Assembly: GCA_947631255.1 (NCBI GenBank)
Contig: CANRKT010000026.1
Span: forward strand, 1-44,368
DNA length: 44,368 bases
Direction: 5' to 3'
DNA from: an uncultured Enterobacteriaceae bacterium
Lineage (GTDB): Bacteria; Pseudomonadota; Gammaproteobacteria; Enterobacterales; Enterobacteriaceae
Below the pieces are notes generated by a model. It was not told where the DNA came from, searched no databases, and worked only from the letters and a program-made list of their open reading frames with translations. Both the position numbers and the translations under genes were made by a program. Shown here one piece after another: positions 8,664 through 19,390 of the stretch. Each line of letters opens with the position of its first letter. The stretch's first letter is position 1.

Positions 8664-9761
8664 ATGACTCAACAAACCCCCTTATTTGAACAGCACCAAC
8701 AGTGTGGTGCTCGCATGGTCGACTTTCACGACTGGATGATGCCATTGCATTATGGCTCGCAGATTGATGAGCACCATGCAGTACGCTCTGACGCTGGCAT
8801 GTTTGATGTCTCCCATATGACTGTCGTTGATCTCCATGGTCGCCGTACCGAAGAATTCTTACGTTATCTGGTTGCCAATGATGTGGCGAAACTGACGCTA
8901 CCCGGCAAGGCCCTCTATACCGTGATGCTGAATGCCTCTGGTGGAGTGATTGATGATCTGATTATCTACTTCCTGGACAATGACTATTACCGGCTGGTAG
9001 TTAACTCCGCAACACGTCAGAAGGATCTCGACTGGATCAATCTGCAAGCAGAGCCTTTCGCGGTATCAGTTAACGTGCGTGATGATCTCTCTCTCATTGC
9101 CGTCCAGGGCCCTCATGCTAAAGCGAAGGTCGCGACATTACTGAGCGATGAGCAACGCCAGACGGTTGCCGGCATGAAGCCCTTTTTTGGTGCCCAGGCA
9201 GGTGAGCTGTTTATTGCCACCACGGGCTATACCGGCGAAGAGGGTTATGAAATCGCTCTCCCCAATGAACAGGCGGTCGATTTCTGGCAGCGACTGCTGG
9301 CAGCGGGAGTGAAACCTTGTGGATTAGGGGCGCGTGATACCTTGCGTCTTGAAGCAGGACTGAATCTATATAGCCAGGAGATGGATGAAGAGACATCCCC
9401 TCTGGCTGCCAATCTGGGCTGGACTATCGCCTGGGAACCGGAAAGTCGTGATTTTATTGGCCGTGAAGCTCTAGAAGCTAAACGGGCGGCGGGCGGTGAA
9501 AAACTCGTGGGTCTGGTACTGGAAGAAAAAGGTGTCTTACGGGCTGGCTTGCCAGTACGTTTCACCGATGCAGCCGGCAATATTCACGAAGGGAAAATTA
9601 CCAGCGGAACCTTTTCGCCAACGCTTGGCTACAGTATCGCTTTGGCGCGTGTCCCGGAAGATATTGGTGATAGCGCAATTATTGAGATGCGTAAGCGTGA
9701 GATGACCGTAAGAGTCACCAAGCCGGTGTTTGTCCGTGGGGGCAAGCCGCTAAAATTTTAA
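8664..9761 (+). CDS. gcvT: Glycine cleavage system T protein, aminomethyltransferase
   Basis: Transfers the methylene group from the aminomethyl-lipoyl arm of GcvH to tetrahydrofolate, releasing ammonia. It has 365 residues; the family is about 364. It opens with [20 protein letters not shown] and [10 protein letters not shown], and carries the folate-binding region around [10 protein letters not shown] (near residue 190) and the [13 protein letters not shown] motif (near 222). It is the first gene of gcvT-gcvH-gcvP. A Shine-Dalgarno AGAGGAAA precedes the ATG. Confidence 0.96.
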   Translation: MTQQTPLFEQHQQCGARMVDFHDWMMPLHYGSQIDEHHAVRSDAGMFDVSHMTVVDLHGRRTEEFLRYLVANDVAKLTLPGKALYTVMLNASGGVIDDLIIYFLDNDYYRLVVNSATRQKDLDWINLQAEPFAVSVNVRDDLSLIAVQGPHAKAKVATLLSDEQRQTVAGMKPFFGAQAGELFIATTGYTGEEGYEIALPNEQAVDFWQRLLAAGVKPCGLGARDTLRLEAGLNLYSQEMDEETSPLAANLGWTIAWEPESRDFIGREALEAKRAAGGEKLVGLVLEEKGVLRAGLPVRFTDAAGNIHEGKITSGTFSPTLGYSIALARVPEDIGDSAIIEMRKREMTVRVTKPVFVRGGKPLKF

Positions 9762-9791
9762 TTGATTGCAATAAGCTGTCAGGAGAAAACA

Positions 9792-10181
9792 ATGAGCAAT
9801 GTGCCGAACGAATTAAAATACACCGAAGAGCATGAATGGTTACGTAAGGAAGCTGATGGCACCTTCACGGTAGGCATTACAGAACATGCCCAAGAGCTAC
9901 TTGGCGATATGGTCTTTATTGACTTACCTGAAGTGGGAACCACAGTGGGTCAGGGAGATGATTGCTCGGTAGCCGAGTCAGTAAAGGCTGCCTCTGATAT
10001 CTATGCCCCGATTAGTGGTGAAATTGTTGAAGTGAACGCTGAGCTGGAAGATACCCCAGAACAGGTTAACAGCGAACCCTATGGCAGTGGCTGGATTTTT
10101 AGAATTAAAGCCAGTGATGCGACTGAACTGGAAGCGTTGCTGGATGCAGCAGCTTACAAGGCGTTGCTGGAAGACGAGTAA
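9792..10181 (+). CDS. gcvH: Glycine cleavage system H protein
   Basis: Lipoylated carrier protein that shuttles the aminomethyl group between GcvP, GcvT and the lipoamide dehydrogenase. The 129 residues match the family length. The lipoylated lysine is in AESVKAASD, near residue 65, within the hammerhead lipoyl fold. The ATG at 9792 is preceded by AGGAGA and gives [16 protein letters not shown]; the reading frame continues upstream to a TTG at 9762 but that is not supported by the family. It starts 30 bases after the gcvT stop. Confidence 0.96.
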   Translation: MSNVPNELKYTEEHEWLRKEADGTFTVGITEHAQELLGDMVFIDLPEVGTTVGQGDDCSVAESVKAASDIYAPISGEIVEVNAELEDTPEQVNSEPYGSGWIFRIKASDATELEALLDAAAYKALLEDE

Positions 10182-10305
10182 CTGCGAGTCTGGCGAGAAC
10201 GCAAGATTTATCCGTCTGGAATAACTGTGCTGGTGAGGTTGATACCCAGTCAGTATCTGGCGTTATTGCCTGGCAAAGAACGGCCCGATTCAGGAAGTGC
10301 TGCTC

Positions 10306-13179
10306 ATGACCGAATCCTTACATCAGCTTGAAAATAAAGAAGCTTTTATTGACCGTCATATTGGTTCAAATCAACAGCAACAACAGGAAATGTTGGACGC
10401 CGTTGGTGCCTCCTCGCTTAACGCCTTAATCTCTTCTCTTGTACCTGAAGATATCCAGCTTGCCAGCCCACCTGCGGTGGGTGAGGCAGCAACTGAATTT
10501 GCAGCGCTGGCTGAGCTAAAAGTGATAGCCGGGCGCAATAAACGTTTTAAAACCTACATTGGCATGGGGTACACCCCGGTTCATACACCGCCGGTTATTC
10601 TGCGTAATATGCTGGAGAATCCCGGCTGGTATACCGCTTATACCCCTTATCAGCCTGAAGTCTCTCAGGGGCGTCTGGAAGCTTTGCTGAATTTCCAGCA
10701 GTTGACCCTTGATTTAACGGGGATGGATATTGCCTCGGCCTCGTTGCTTGATGAAGCGACGGCTGCCGCAGAAGCGATGGCGATGGCAAAACGTATCAGT
10801 AAACTAAAAGGCGCGAATCGTTTTTTTGTCGCGGCTGATGTTCATCCGCAAACTCTCGATGTCGTACGTACTCGCGCTGAAACTTTTGGTTTTGATATCA
10901 TCGTTGATGATGCCGAAAAGGCGCTGGATCACCAGGATGTGTTTGGCATTTTGTTGCAGCAAGTTGGCACGACCGGAGCCCCCCATCATTATCAGGATCT
11001 GATTGAGCAACTGACGCAGCGCAATATCATTGTTGCGATGGCGGCAGACTTTATGACTCTGGTGATGCTTGATTCGCCAGGCAAACAAGGGGCTGATATT
11101 GTCTTTGGTTCAGCTCAGCGTTTTGGTGTCCCGATGGGATACGGTGGTCCTTACGCGGCCTTCTTTGCAGCCCGTGATCAGTTCAAACGTGCGATGCCAG
11201 GACGTATTATCGGGGTCTCGCGTGATACCGCTGGTCGTACCGCACTGCGAATGGCCATGCAAACCCGTGAGCAACATATTCGCCGCGAGAAAGCGAACTC
11301 CAATATCTGTACCTCTCAGGTATTACTGGCCAATATCGCCAGTTTATATGCGGTCTATCATGGGCCGGTTGGGCTCAAACGCATTGCTGCCCGTATCCAT
11401 CGACTGACGGATATTCTGGCTGCTGGGTTACAGCATAAAGGGCTGTCGCTACGTCATACCCACTGGTTTGATACTCTCTGTCTTGAGGTGGTAGATAAGG
11501 CCGCTGTGCTGGCCCGTGCCGAAGAGCGTGAAATCAATCTGCGCAGTGATATTCTGAATGCAGTGGGTATTACGCTTGATGAAACCACGACCCGGGAAGA
11601 TATTCTGGCTCTGTTTGATCTCCTGTTAGGTGAAGATCATCAGCTGGATATCGATGCTCTGGATCAAGCAGTGAGTGCCGCTGAGTCTTCTATTCCGGAA
11701 GCAATACTCCGTCGTGACCCCATACTTACGCATCCGGTATTTAATCGCTACCACAGTGAAACGGAAATGATGCGTTATATGCACAGTCTTGAGCGTAAAG
11801 ATTTGGCGCTGAATCAGGCGATGATCCCGCTTGGGTCTTGCACCATGAAGTTGAATGCTGCCGCTGAAATGATCCCTATCACCTGGCCTGAATTTGCTGA
11901 ACTGCATCCCTTCTGCCCGGCAAATCAGGCGGAAGGTTATCATCAGATGATCTCCCAGCTTTCTGACTGGCTGGTTAAGCTGACAGGATACGATGCGTTG
12001 TGTATGCAGCCTAATTCAGGCGCTCAAGGGGAATATGCTGGGCTGCTGGCGATCCGCCGCTACCATGAAAGTCGCAATGAAGCGGGGCGTCATATCTGTC
12101 TGATCCCGAGTTCTGCTCATGGTACCAACCCGGCATCGGCTCAGATGGCGGGCATGGAAGTGATTGTTGTCGGCTGTGACGCATGCGGGAATATCGACTT
12201 GCATGATTTACGTCTGAAAGCAGAGCAGGCGGGTGATGCGCTCTCCTGCATTATGGTCACTTACCCTTCAACTCACGGCGTTTATGAAGAGACTATCCGG
12301 GAAGTATGCCAGATAGTGCACCAGTTCGGGGGACAGGTTTATCTGGACGGTGCCAATATGAACGCTCAGGTCGGCATTACTTCTCCGGGTTATATTGGGG
12401 CGGATGTTTCTCATCTTAATTTGCATAAAACCTTCTGCATTCCCCATGGCGGTGGTGGTCCGGGTATGGGGCCTATTGGGGTGAAAGCACATCTGGCACC
12501 TTTTGTACCGGGTCACAGTGTGGTGCAAATTGAAGGGATGCTCACCCACCAAGGTGCGGTGTCTGCTGCGCCATTTGGAAGTGCATCGATTCTGCCTATT
12601 AGCTGGATGTATATCCGTATGATGGGTGCTGAAGGTCTGAAGCAGGCCAGCCAGGTCGCGATACTGAATGCGAACTATATTGCCACCCGCCTGAAGTCAG
12701 CCTTCCCGGTACTGTATACCGGGGCTGATGGTCGGGTAGCCCATGAGTGTATTCTGGATATTCGTCCACTTAAAGAAGCCAGCGGTATCAGTGAGCTGGA
12801 TATTGCCAAGCGCTTGATTGATTTTGGTTTTCACGCACCAACGATGTCATTCCCGGTAGCGGGTACTTTAATGGTTGAACCCACCGAGTCGGAAAGCAAA
12901 GTCGAGTTAGACCGGTTTATTGATGCCATGCTTGCCATCCGTGGTGAGGTTGATCGAGTCGTCAGTGGTGAATGGCCGCTTACTGATAATCCTCTGGTTA
13001 ACGCCCCGCATACACAGGATGAAATAGTGGCGGACTGGACGCATCCTTACAGCCGTGAACTGGCAGTCTTCCCGGCAGGTTATGCCAATAAATACTGGCC
13101 AGCGGTTAAACGACTGGATGATGTTTATGGCGACAGGAATCTGTTCTGTTCCTGTGTGCCAATAAGTGACTACCAGTAA
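10306..13179 (+). CDS. gcvP: Glycine dehydrogenase (decarboxylating), P protein
   Basis: PLP-dependent decarboxylase that removes CO2 from glycine and passes the aminomethyl group to GcvH. From the ATG at 10306 ([14 protein letters not shown]) it is 957 residues, equal to E. coli GcvP. A GTG three codons upstream is in frame but gives a non-conserved extension. The two homologous halves are visible. The PLP lysine lies in [18 protein letters not shown] near residue 705, and the glycine-rich PLP/glycine-binding loop follows. A 124-base gap separates it from gcvH. The C terminus [13 protein letters not shown] is intact, so the disturbance downstream did not damage it. Confidence 0.97.
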   Translation: MTESLHQLENKEAFIDRHIGSNQQQQQEMLDAVGASSLNALISSLVPEDIQLASPPAVGEAATEFAALAELKVIAGRNKRFKTYIGMGYTPVHTPPVILRNMLENPGWYTAYTPYQPEVSQGRLEALLNFQQLTLDLTGMDIASASLLDEATAAAEAMAMAKRISKLKGANRFFVAADVHPQTLDVVRTRAETFGFDIIVDDAEKALDHQDVFGILLQQVGTTGAPHHYQDLIEQLTQRNIIVAMAADFMTLVMLDSPGKQGADIVFGSAQRFGVPMGYGGPYAAFFAARDQFKRAMPGRIIGVSRDTAGRTALRMAMQTREQHIRREKANSNICTSQVLLANIASLYAVYHGPVGLKRIAARIHRLTDILAAGLQHKGLSLRHTHWFDTLCLEVVDKAAVLARAEEREINLRSDILNAVGITLDETTTREDILALFDLLLGEDHQLDIDALDQAVSAAESSIPEAILRRDPILTHPVFNRYHSETEMMRYMHSLERKDLALNQAMIPLGSCTMKLNAAAEMIPITWPEFAELHPFCPANQAEGYHQMISQLSDWLVKLTGYDALCMQPNSGAQGEYAGLLAIRRYHESRNEAGRHICLIPSSAHGTNPASAQMAGMEVIVVGCDACGNIDLHDLRLKAEQAGDALSCIMVTYPSTHGVYEETIREVCQIVHQFGGQVYLDGANMNAQVGITSPGYIGADVSHLNLHKTFCIPHGGGGPGMGPIGVKAHLAPFVPGHSVVQIEGMLTHQGAVSAAPFGSASILPISWMYIRMMGAEGLKQASQVAILNANYIATRLKSAFPVLYTGADGRVAHECILDIRPLKEASGISELDIAKRLIDFGFHAPTMSFPVAGTLMVEPTESESKVELDRFIDAMLAIRGEVDRVVSGEWPLTDNPLVNAPHTQDEIVADWTHPYSRELAVFPAGYANKYWPAVKRLDDVYGDRNLFCSCVPISDYQ

Positions 13180-13657
13180 ATCTGCTTAGAGCTAAAAAGG
13201 GTACCTCGGTGCTGACGGTTCCCCATAAATAAAGACAGGTGTAGAAGGTTGTGATCGACTTAGTGTTCCACCAAAAAGTAAGGTCACTCCTCTATGCCTG
13301 CTTCTCAAGTTTGCCATAAATCTTTCAGCCACTTCCTGGACTCACTTCATCAGTACCGTAAACACGCTCTGCTCGATATGACCGTTGCTCTGACAGGCGG
13401 TGCTTCGCGTTCGGAGCCATTACTCGCCTGGTGAGGATCTCTTGGTGGGATCTCAAGACCATTTTGTGCGGGTAAGGTATGTATTTCTTCGTTCAGCTCT
13501 ATGGTCAGTGTCCCGGTGAGAACAAAGAAAAATTGCCGGGACTGATGGTGATAATGTCTTTTTTCTTTTGCTATAACGCTGAAAGCGATGTTTTACCAGA
13601 CGGCTGCTATGGTGAATATACTGACGATTGATATCCTGGATAGATAAAGGAAAGACT
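13180..13657. other. Gap between gcvP and the ygfF remnant
   Basis: In E. coli the ygfF start follows gcvP closely, so this 478-base stretch appears to be extra. It contains the short possible transposase fragment listed separately. Bases 13435-13657 show only short open stretches on both strands that I do not recognise. A poor hairpin (GGGTACC at 13199-13205 with GGTTCCC) follows gcvP without a T-run. A Shine-Dalgarno AAAGGAAAG (13645-13653) for the old ygfF start is still present. Confidence 0.5.
13294..13434 (+). pseudogene. Possible N-terminal fragment of an IS4-type transposase
   Basis: A 46-residue open frame reads MPASQVCHKSFSHFLDSLHQ, then YRKHALLDMTVALTGGASRS, and stops. Its style resembles the N termini of some IS4/IS10-group transposases, which open with a similar short helix and an ALL-D---AL--GA-LTL segment. 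The match breaks off after GGAS, and nothing like a DDE catalytic domain follows. I saw no terminal inverted repeats or target duplication. It could equally be an unrelated short reading frame. The identification is from memory of family style only. Confidence 0.3.
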
Positions 13658-13832
13658 ATGCGCATTGCTTTGATTACGGGAGGCAGCCGGGCGAGTAGAT
13701 AGAGTCAAAAATCTGCTACCTATGCAGCGGGGTGGTGAACCTGCGGAAGTGGCTGAGGCGATAGCTTGGCTGTTAAGTGATAAAGCCTCCTATATTACCG
13801 GAGCATTTATTGAAGCGGCAGGGGGGAAGTAG
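13658..13832 (+). pseudogene. ygfF: ygfF remnant, SDR-family oxidoreductase with internal deletion
   Basis: YgfF is a predicted NAD(P)-dependent short-chain dehydrogenase of about 247 residues, normally next to gcvP. Only its two ends remain. The start codon and MRIALITGGSR (the GG-S-R of the Rossmann nucleotide loop) at 13658-13690 are joined directly to the C terminus: GRVDRVKNLLPMQRGGEPAE through SDKASYITGAFIEAAGGK, ending at TAG 13830-13832. The two parts are in different frames; the N-terminal frame runs into TAG at 13700. The catalytic Ser-Tyr-Lys segment and about 190 residues are gone. The junction lies in CCGGGCGA, which could be read as either flank, suggesting deletion between short direct repeats. 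The gene cannot be functional. Confidence 0.85.
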
Positions 13833-14299
13833 CCACTCTCGGTTCATGAAAAGTTAAACTTAAATGTGAAAACTCTCCTGCAATAAGTTGTATAAACTTT
13901 ATCGATTACAGCTACATGCAGTGAGATTACGCTGGTGGATATTCCAAGGCGAGGCCCCAGTTTTCGCTTTGGATTATCAATATAAATATGTGATAGAGAC
14001 CGCATAAATAATTTATATTTATTAAATAGACTAGGTTTTTTGTTCAATGAGTGGTATTGCTTGCTTGTATGAGTCTAAATATAGGCTACATACATTTGTT
14101 ATGCTGTGAATATATTTTAGTAATCCTGCTAAGATTTTAAAAATAAATTGTAATGATTATATAACCTGAGTCTCAGGTTCGGTGTTTTATTTATATGGCC
14201 TGTAGTACATTTTTCATAGGTAAATAAATATCATGCAATGCCATTATATATTGAAAATAACGAACTTAATTATTCTTCATTATTTAGAGGGGAAGGACT
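13833..14299. other. AT-rich region upstream of the StcE-like gene
   Basis: 467 bases, visibly richer in A+T than the flanking backbone, with no gene I can support. It contains the palindrome listed separately and several TATAAT-like stretches, so a promoter for the protease gene is probably here but cannot be placed. Confidence 0.5.
14163..14179. promoter_or_regulatory. Perfect 17-base palindrome upstream of the StcE-like gene
   Basis: AACCTGAG-T-CTCAGGTT is a perfect odd palindrome centred 129 bases upstream of the protease ATG. As DNA it could be a repressor operator. As RNA it can fold into a 7-base-pair stem with a GTC loop followed by CGGTGTTTTATTT, so a small terminator or attenuator is also possible. 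Confidence 0.45.
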
Positions 14300-16651
14300 A
14301 TGTATGTTATAAAAAAACCAAAAGAATCAGATGAAACTAATCTTAATTATTCCAGAGCAATAGAGTATATCTACTTCAACAAAAACAAGTTTGCGAGTGA
14401 TGTTCAAGGGGAACTTAAAGGTTCAGTTTATTATGTTCAAAACAGTATAATTCCATCTCACAAACATATTTCTGATGATGTTCAACCCAGAATTGTAGCG
14501 AATAGAAAGTTAATGATTTTATTTAGTCCTGACTTAAGTGATTTGGATATTATTTACCTTAATGTTAGAGATGAAAATAATCGAATAATTCTTACTCAAA
14601 CACTGGTGAATGATGACGACAGAATTCCTTTGCCTCATCAAATAAATATAACTCATGCGGACTTTTCAACACCAGAAAAATTTGATGTTATCATTGACAG
14701 GAATAATGAGCTTGAAAAAATATCATATGATACAAATCACTTTGAAAGCATTATATTAGAAAATAACAGAATAAAAATTAGAACATCTGATGGTAATCAT
14801 TCAGAAAGCTTCACTCTCAGACCTAATTTTTCTTTTTCCGGGAAGGTTATATTATTTGTCTGTGACTCTGGATATCAGATTAAAGTCATTCGCCCTGGAC
14901 TCAGTACGATAAAAATGTCTAGAGGAGAAAGTTATCTTTTTATAAATTACAGTGGAAACTGGTTGGCTGAAAATGATATACAGTATTCTTTGATCAGATA
15001 TATCAAAAATTGCTGGCATACTTCAATTCTTGCAGAAGTGGTCAAACCAGGTATTAAATTTGAATTTTTTACGTATGATAAAAAAGGAGTTATTAATGAT
15101 GTTGATATAGGTTCACCTAATCAATTATTGTTACACACGATATCTATTGGAATGTTAACACCCTATCTTAAAAAATTTGAATTTCAATCTAATCCTGAAT
15201 ACCATCGACAGTATTTTCAACAAATTCCGATTAGTCAATTGATTGTATCAACCTATGATCCTATTTATCTTAAAGAAATCATGTTACCTGATGGAGAATT
15301 TCTTACCGATTTTTCTCGTGATGAAGGAGGTGTATATGTAGGAAATCTACGAGAGTCAATCGCCAAGGATTTAATTAGTCAAGGTATCAATTATGCTAAC
15401 TATGGTTATATCTCTTCAAAATATCAAGATCTTGATAGACAAATGGCAGTAGGACAGATATGTGTTCATATCTCTGTCGGTCAGTATTCTAATGGAACCC
15501 ACGCTCATGGACAATCAGGTGGCGGAGGCCTGGCAACACTGATTGATACTATTGGTAATGAATTTAGTCATGAGCTTGGCCATAATTATGGATTATCCCA
15601 CTTTCCAGGTGGTTTTTATGGGTCTGTTGCTCAAATTCCCAGTGTAAGAAATTCAACATGGGGTTGGGATAGCGATAATCATTTCTTTATGCCTAATTTT
15701 GAACAGATTATTACTAATAAACCGACTTTCTTAACGGAGGAAAAAGATGAGACCCTTTCAGCGGCCCCCTTTGAAGGTCATTCATTAGGTAGGGATACCA
15801 TGGCCAATGGTAGTCCATTGTACCCTGAGGTTAATGTATTTACACTACATACACCTTATGCCTTATCGGTTATACAAAAATTCTTCGAGTCAACAGCAAT
15901 GTTTAATCGAGCATCTCCTACTGGATTTGGTATCTGGAATGCGAAAACAAAAAAAATAGAACCTTACAGATTAATTAATGGAGATGTTCATTTTTATCAA
16001 CTGACTGTTCGCAATGGTGTAGATATAACCGCAGATGAACTTAATAGATACTTGGTAAATAAAATAAATATTTTTATTGAAACCTGGGATGGATCTCATG
16101 TCAGAAACGTTTACTTACCTAATGCTGAACAGGCTAATAATGACGCAGTCGTCAAGCTGGAAATTAATTCATCATTTTATGTCAATGTTATAGTTAATGG
16201 TAAAATAGATGAATTACATAAAGGAACGATACGCAGATATAGATCTAATGGTAATTACTGGGAAGTCATCGATTTTGATTTGACTAGTATTGCACCTTAT
16301 AAACAAGGCGTTAAAGTTATTACGTTAGTCGGGTATTATGATCCTGAAGAAAAATTAACCAGTTATATTTATCCGGCGTTAAATGGTTCATATGGTAATG
16401 TTTATAACTTCCTCATGAACTCTCAGAACTATCTGGAGGTAGAGTGCTCTTCGGGGCGGAAAATGACCTATCCTCTTTTATCCTCCCGGTTTATATCAAA
16501 CAAAATGAATAAGTTCCATGTTAATGTTGAGCGAGATTTGATTCCTGATACGGTCAGGCTTTATCTTAATGGAAAAATTGTTACCCAGAGAAAAATAACA
16601 TTAGGTAGTGATAATTTGTTCTATACAGTTAATGGCGCACCTTTTTTATAA
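14300..16651 (+). CDS. StcE/TagA-like zinc metalloprotease (peptidase family M66)
   Basis: Predicted zinc endopeptidase related to the mucinase StcE of enterohaemorrhagic E. coli and to dictomallein. The 783 residues align with StcE from the domain after its signal peptide: GSVYYVQNSIIPSHKH near residue 41, LLLHTISIGMLTP near 276, and the zinc motif HELGHNYGLSH at 424-434 (His424, His428, His434; catalytic Glu425). A probable Met-turn DTMANGSP follows, then VGYYDPEEKLTSYIYPA in the C-terminal part. A repeated beta-domain appears near 157-222 and 580-645. Three points differ from StcE: no signal peptide (an in-frame TAG lies at 14285, just upstream of the AGGGGAAGGA ribosome site), the protein ends at YTVNGAPFL where StcE continues for about 100 more residues, and the StcE Trp366 position is Val345. 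The gene is strongly AT-rich and was probably acquired. Export and substrate are unknown. Confidence 0.88.
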   Translation: MYVIKKPKESDETNLNYSRAIEYIYFNKNKFASDVQGELKGSVYYVQNSIIPSHKHISDDVQPRIVANRKLMILFSPDLSDLDIIYLNVRDENNRIILTQTLVNDDDRIPLPHQINITHADFSTPEKFDVIIDRNNELEKISYDTNHFESIILENNRIKIRTSDGNHSESFTLRPNFSFSGKVILFVCDSGYQIKVIRPGLSTIKMSRGESYLFINYSGNWLAENDIQYSLIRYIKNCWHTSILAEVVKPGIKFEFFTYDKKGVINDVDIGSPNQLLLHTISIGMLTPYLKKFEFQSNPEYHRQYFQQIPISQLIVSTYDPIYLKEIMLPDGEFLTDFSRDEGGVYVGNLRESIAKDLISQGINYANYGYISSKYQDLDRQMAVGQICVHISVGQYSNGTHAHGQSGGGGLATLIDTIGNEFSHELGHNYGLSHFPGGFYGSVAQIPSVRNSTWGWDSDNHFFMPNFEQIITNKPTFLTEEKDETLSAAPFEGHSLGRDTMANGSPLYPEVNVFTLHTPYALSVIQKFFESTAMFNRASPTGFGIWNAKTKKIEPYRLINGDVHFYQLTVRNGVDITADELNRYLVNKINIFIETWDGSHVRNVYLPNAEQANNDAVVKLEINSSFYVNVIVNGKIDELHKGTIRRYRSNGNYWEVIDFDLTSIAPYKQGVKVITLVGYYDPEEKLTSYIYPALNGSYGNVYNFLMNSQNYLEVECSSGRKMTYPLLSSRFISNKMNKFHVNVERDLIPDTVRLYLNGKIVTQRKITLGSDNLFYTVNGAPFL

Positions 16652-16722
16652 CATATCCGTCATACTACGAGTAACGCGAATTATTTATAATGTATATCAA
16701 CATATTTTACTTTGAAAAAATA

Positions 16723-16753
16723 TGAAGAGAGAGCATGGAAATCTCTCTCTTCA
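16723..16753 (-). terminator. Terminator of bglA, possibly bidirectional
   Basis: TGAAGAGAGA (16723-16732) pairs perfectly with TCTCTCTTCA (16744-16753). On the minus strand the stem is followed by TATTTTTTC, the tail of a Rho-independent terminator. It lies between the convergent protease gene and bglA. Confidence 0.8.
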
Positions 16754-16779
16754 TGATTTATTTGCACGTTCCTGAAGTA

Positions 16780-18225
<1,446 letters not shown>

Positions 18226-18313
18226 TCACAGGAGTATCTGAAATAATGAGTTATATGGCTCATTATGACGCAGAGTTAATAGAATCTGGCTGGAAGTCTA
18301 ACAAATGAAGAGC

Positions 18314-18356
18314 ATTTGTCACGATATAACAAAATAGAGGAATTGTGATTTGTCAC
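18314..18356 (-). promoter_or_regulatory. Two direct repeats in the bglA leader, possible operator
   Basis: On the minus strand the nonamer GTGACAAAT occurs twice in the 164-base gap between the RpiR-type gene and bglA (18348-18356 and 18314-18322). The copies lie 34 bases apart. The copy nearer the regulator gene is also part of TGTGACAAATCACA, an inverted repeat with a 4-base spacer. These could be sites for the adjacent regulator. A CRP site is less likely because the spacer is 4 and not 6. Confidence 0.4.
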
Positions 18357-18377
18357 ATAAAAAAAACAATATGTTTT

Positions 18378-19106
18378 TTATGCTAATTTTTTTGCCAGAC
18401 GCCGACCGAGAGTTTCTAAAATATAAATAACCGGGATTTGGGTCGTGATATCGTAAATATCACCAATGCGTATTGGTGGGATATGCCATGACAGATTAAA
18501 GTCAGCAAGCTTGGCCAGAGAGGATTTTTCATGGCTGGTTATCGACATCACTTTACATTGGTGCAGGCTAAACTGACTGGCAAAACGCAAGATTTCTTCG
18601 GTTTCACCTGAGACGGAAAGTACAATTGCCAGGGCGTTTTTTGCCATGTCACGGGTAACGGGAAAATAAGGATCATCAATATGATTACTGAATTTCCCAA
18701 CATTAGAAAAGAAACGAGCACCATATTTTGCTAATGAACCAGAGGTTCCTGCACCGACAAAAATAATACGCTCTGAAGCATGAATAATATCAACGGCATT
18801 ATCAATGAGATGCTCAAACTCACTATTATTAGTGCTTTTAAAAAAGCTAATAATTTCACTATTACCAAAATTAGTGGGTTGAACGTCATTCTGTTCAAGA
18901 TGTAATTTAAATCGTACTCGAAATTCAGAATAACCAGAACAATTAAACTTACGACAAAAACGTAGGACGGTTGTGGTGGAGACCTCAGCGGCATCTGCGA
19001 GTTCACGGATGGTCATATACATCACTTTATCTTTGTTCTTGATAATATAGTGATAAACCATCATTTCCAGGCCATTCAAACTGGCAATTGCCGTGTGCGT
19101 AAACAT
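18378..19106 (-). CDS. RpiR/MurR-family transcriptional regulator
   Basis: A 242-residue DNA-binding regulator. The N-terminal helix-turn-helix is typical of the RpiR family (residues about 30-75, with ELADAAEVSTTTVLRFCRKF). The C-terminal SIS domain (about 105-235, with FVGAGTSGSLAKYGARFFSN and LSVSGETEEI) binds phosphosugars. Because it lies immediately upstream of bglA on the same strand, it is a good candidate to control beta-glucoside use by sensing a phosphorylated glucoside or glucose 6-phosphate. That role is inference. It resembles regulators encoded beside 6-phospho-beta-glucosidases in other bacteria. It is not present at this site in E. coli K-12. Confidence 0.85.
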   Translation of the reverse strand: MFTHTAIASLNGLEMMVYHYIIKNKDKVMYMTIRELADAAEVSTTTVLRFCRKFNCSGYSEFRVRFKLHLEQNDVQPTNFGNSEIISFFKSTNNSEFEHLIDNAVDIIHASERIIFVGAGTSGSLAKYGARFFSNVGKFSNHIDDPYFPVTRDMAKNALAIVLSVSGETEEILRFASQFSLHQCKVMSITSHEKSSLAKLADFNLSWHIPPIRIGDIYDITTQIPVIYILETLGRRLAKKLA

Positions 19107-19390
19107 GCTTTTTTCCTGCTGCTAAAATCTTACAAGTCGCCAACTGACTCATTTCGCCAGTATCCAAACAGCTTGAAATATGAAGGAGATAGCGGGTTAT
19201 AAACATATTGCCATACTCTGACCATAATCTGGCAATTATTGTGCGGTTCTGGTGATTTATCCGAGCAAAAGAATAATTTTAGCTTACACGTGTTCACTGG
19301 AATTTTTCTCAGTTAGGATAGAGGGCAGCATCACGCTATACCCAGGCAGCTCGAATGATTCAGGGTACATTTCTTTACAGGAGGAGCCTG

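Noticed and set aside
10182-10305. Possible REP-type palindrome in the gcvH-gcvP gap
   Set aside because: Only short imperfect pairings were found; nothing with the usual REP sequence.
13453-13665. 70-residue minus-strand open frame in the gcvP-ygfF gap
   Set aside because: No recognised motif, no ribosome site seen, basic low-quality composition; likely chance.
18343-18356. CRP site in the bglA leader
   Set aside because: TGTGA and TCACA are separated by 4 bases where CRP needs 6.
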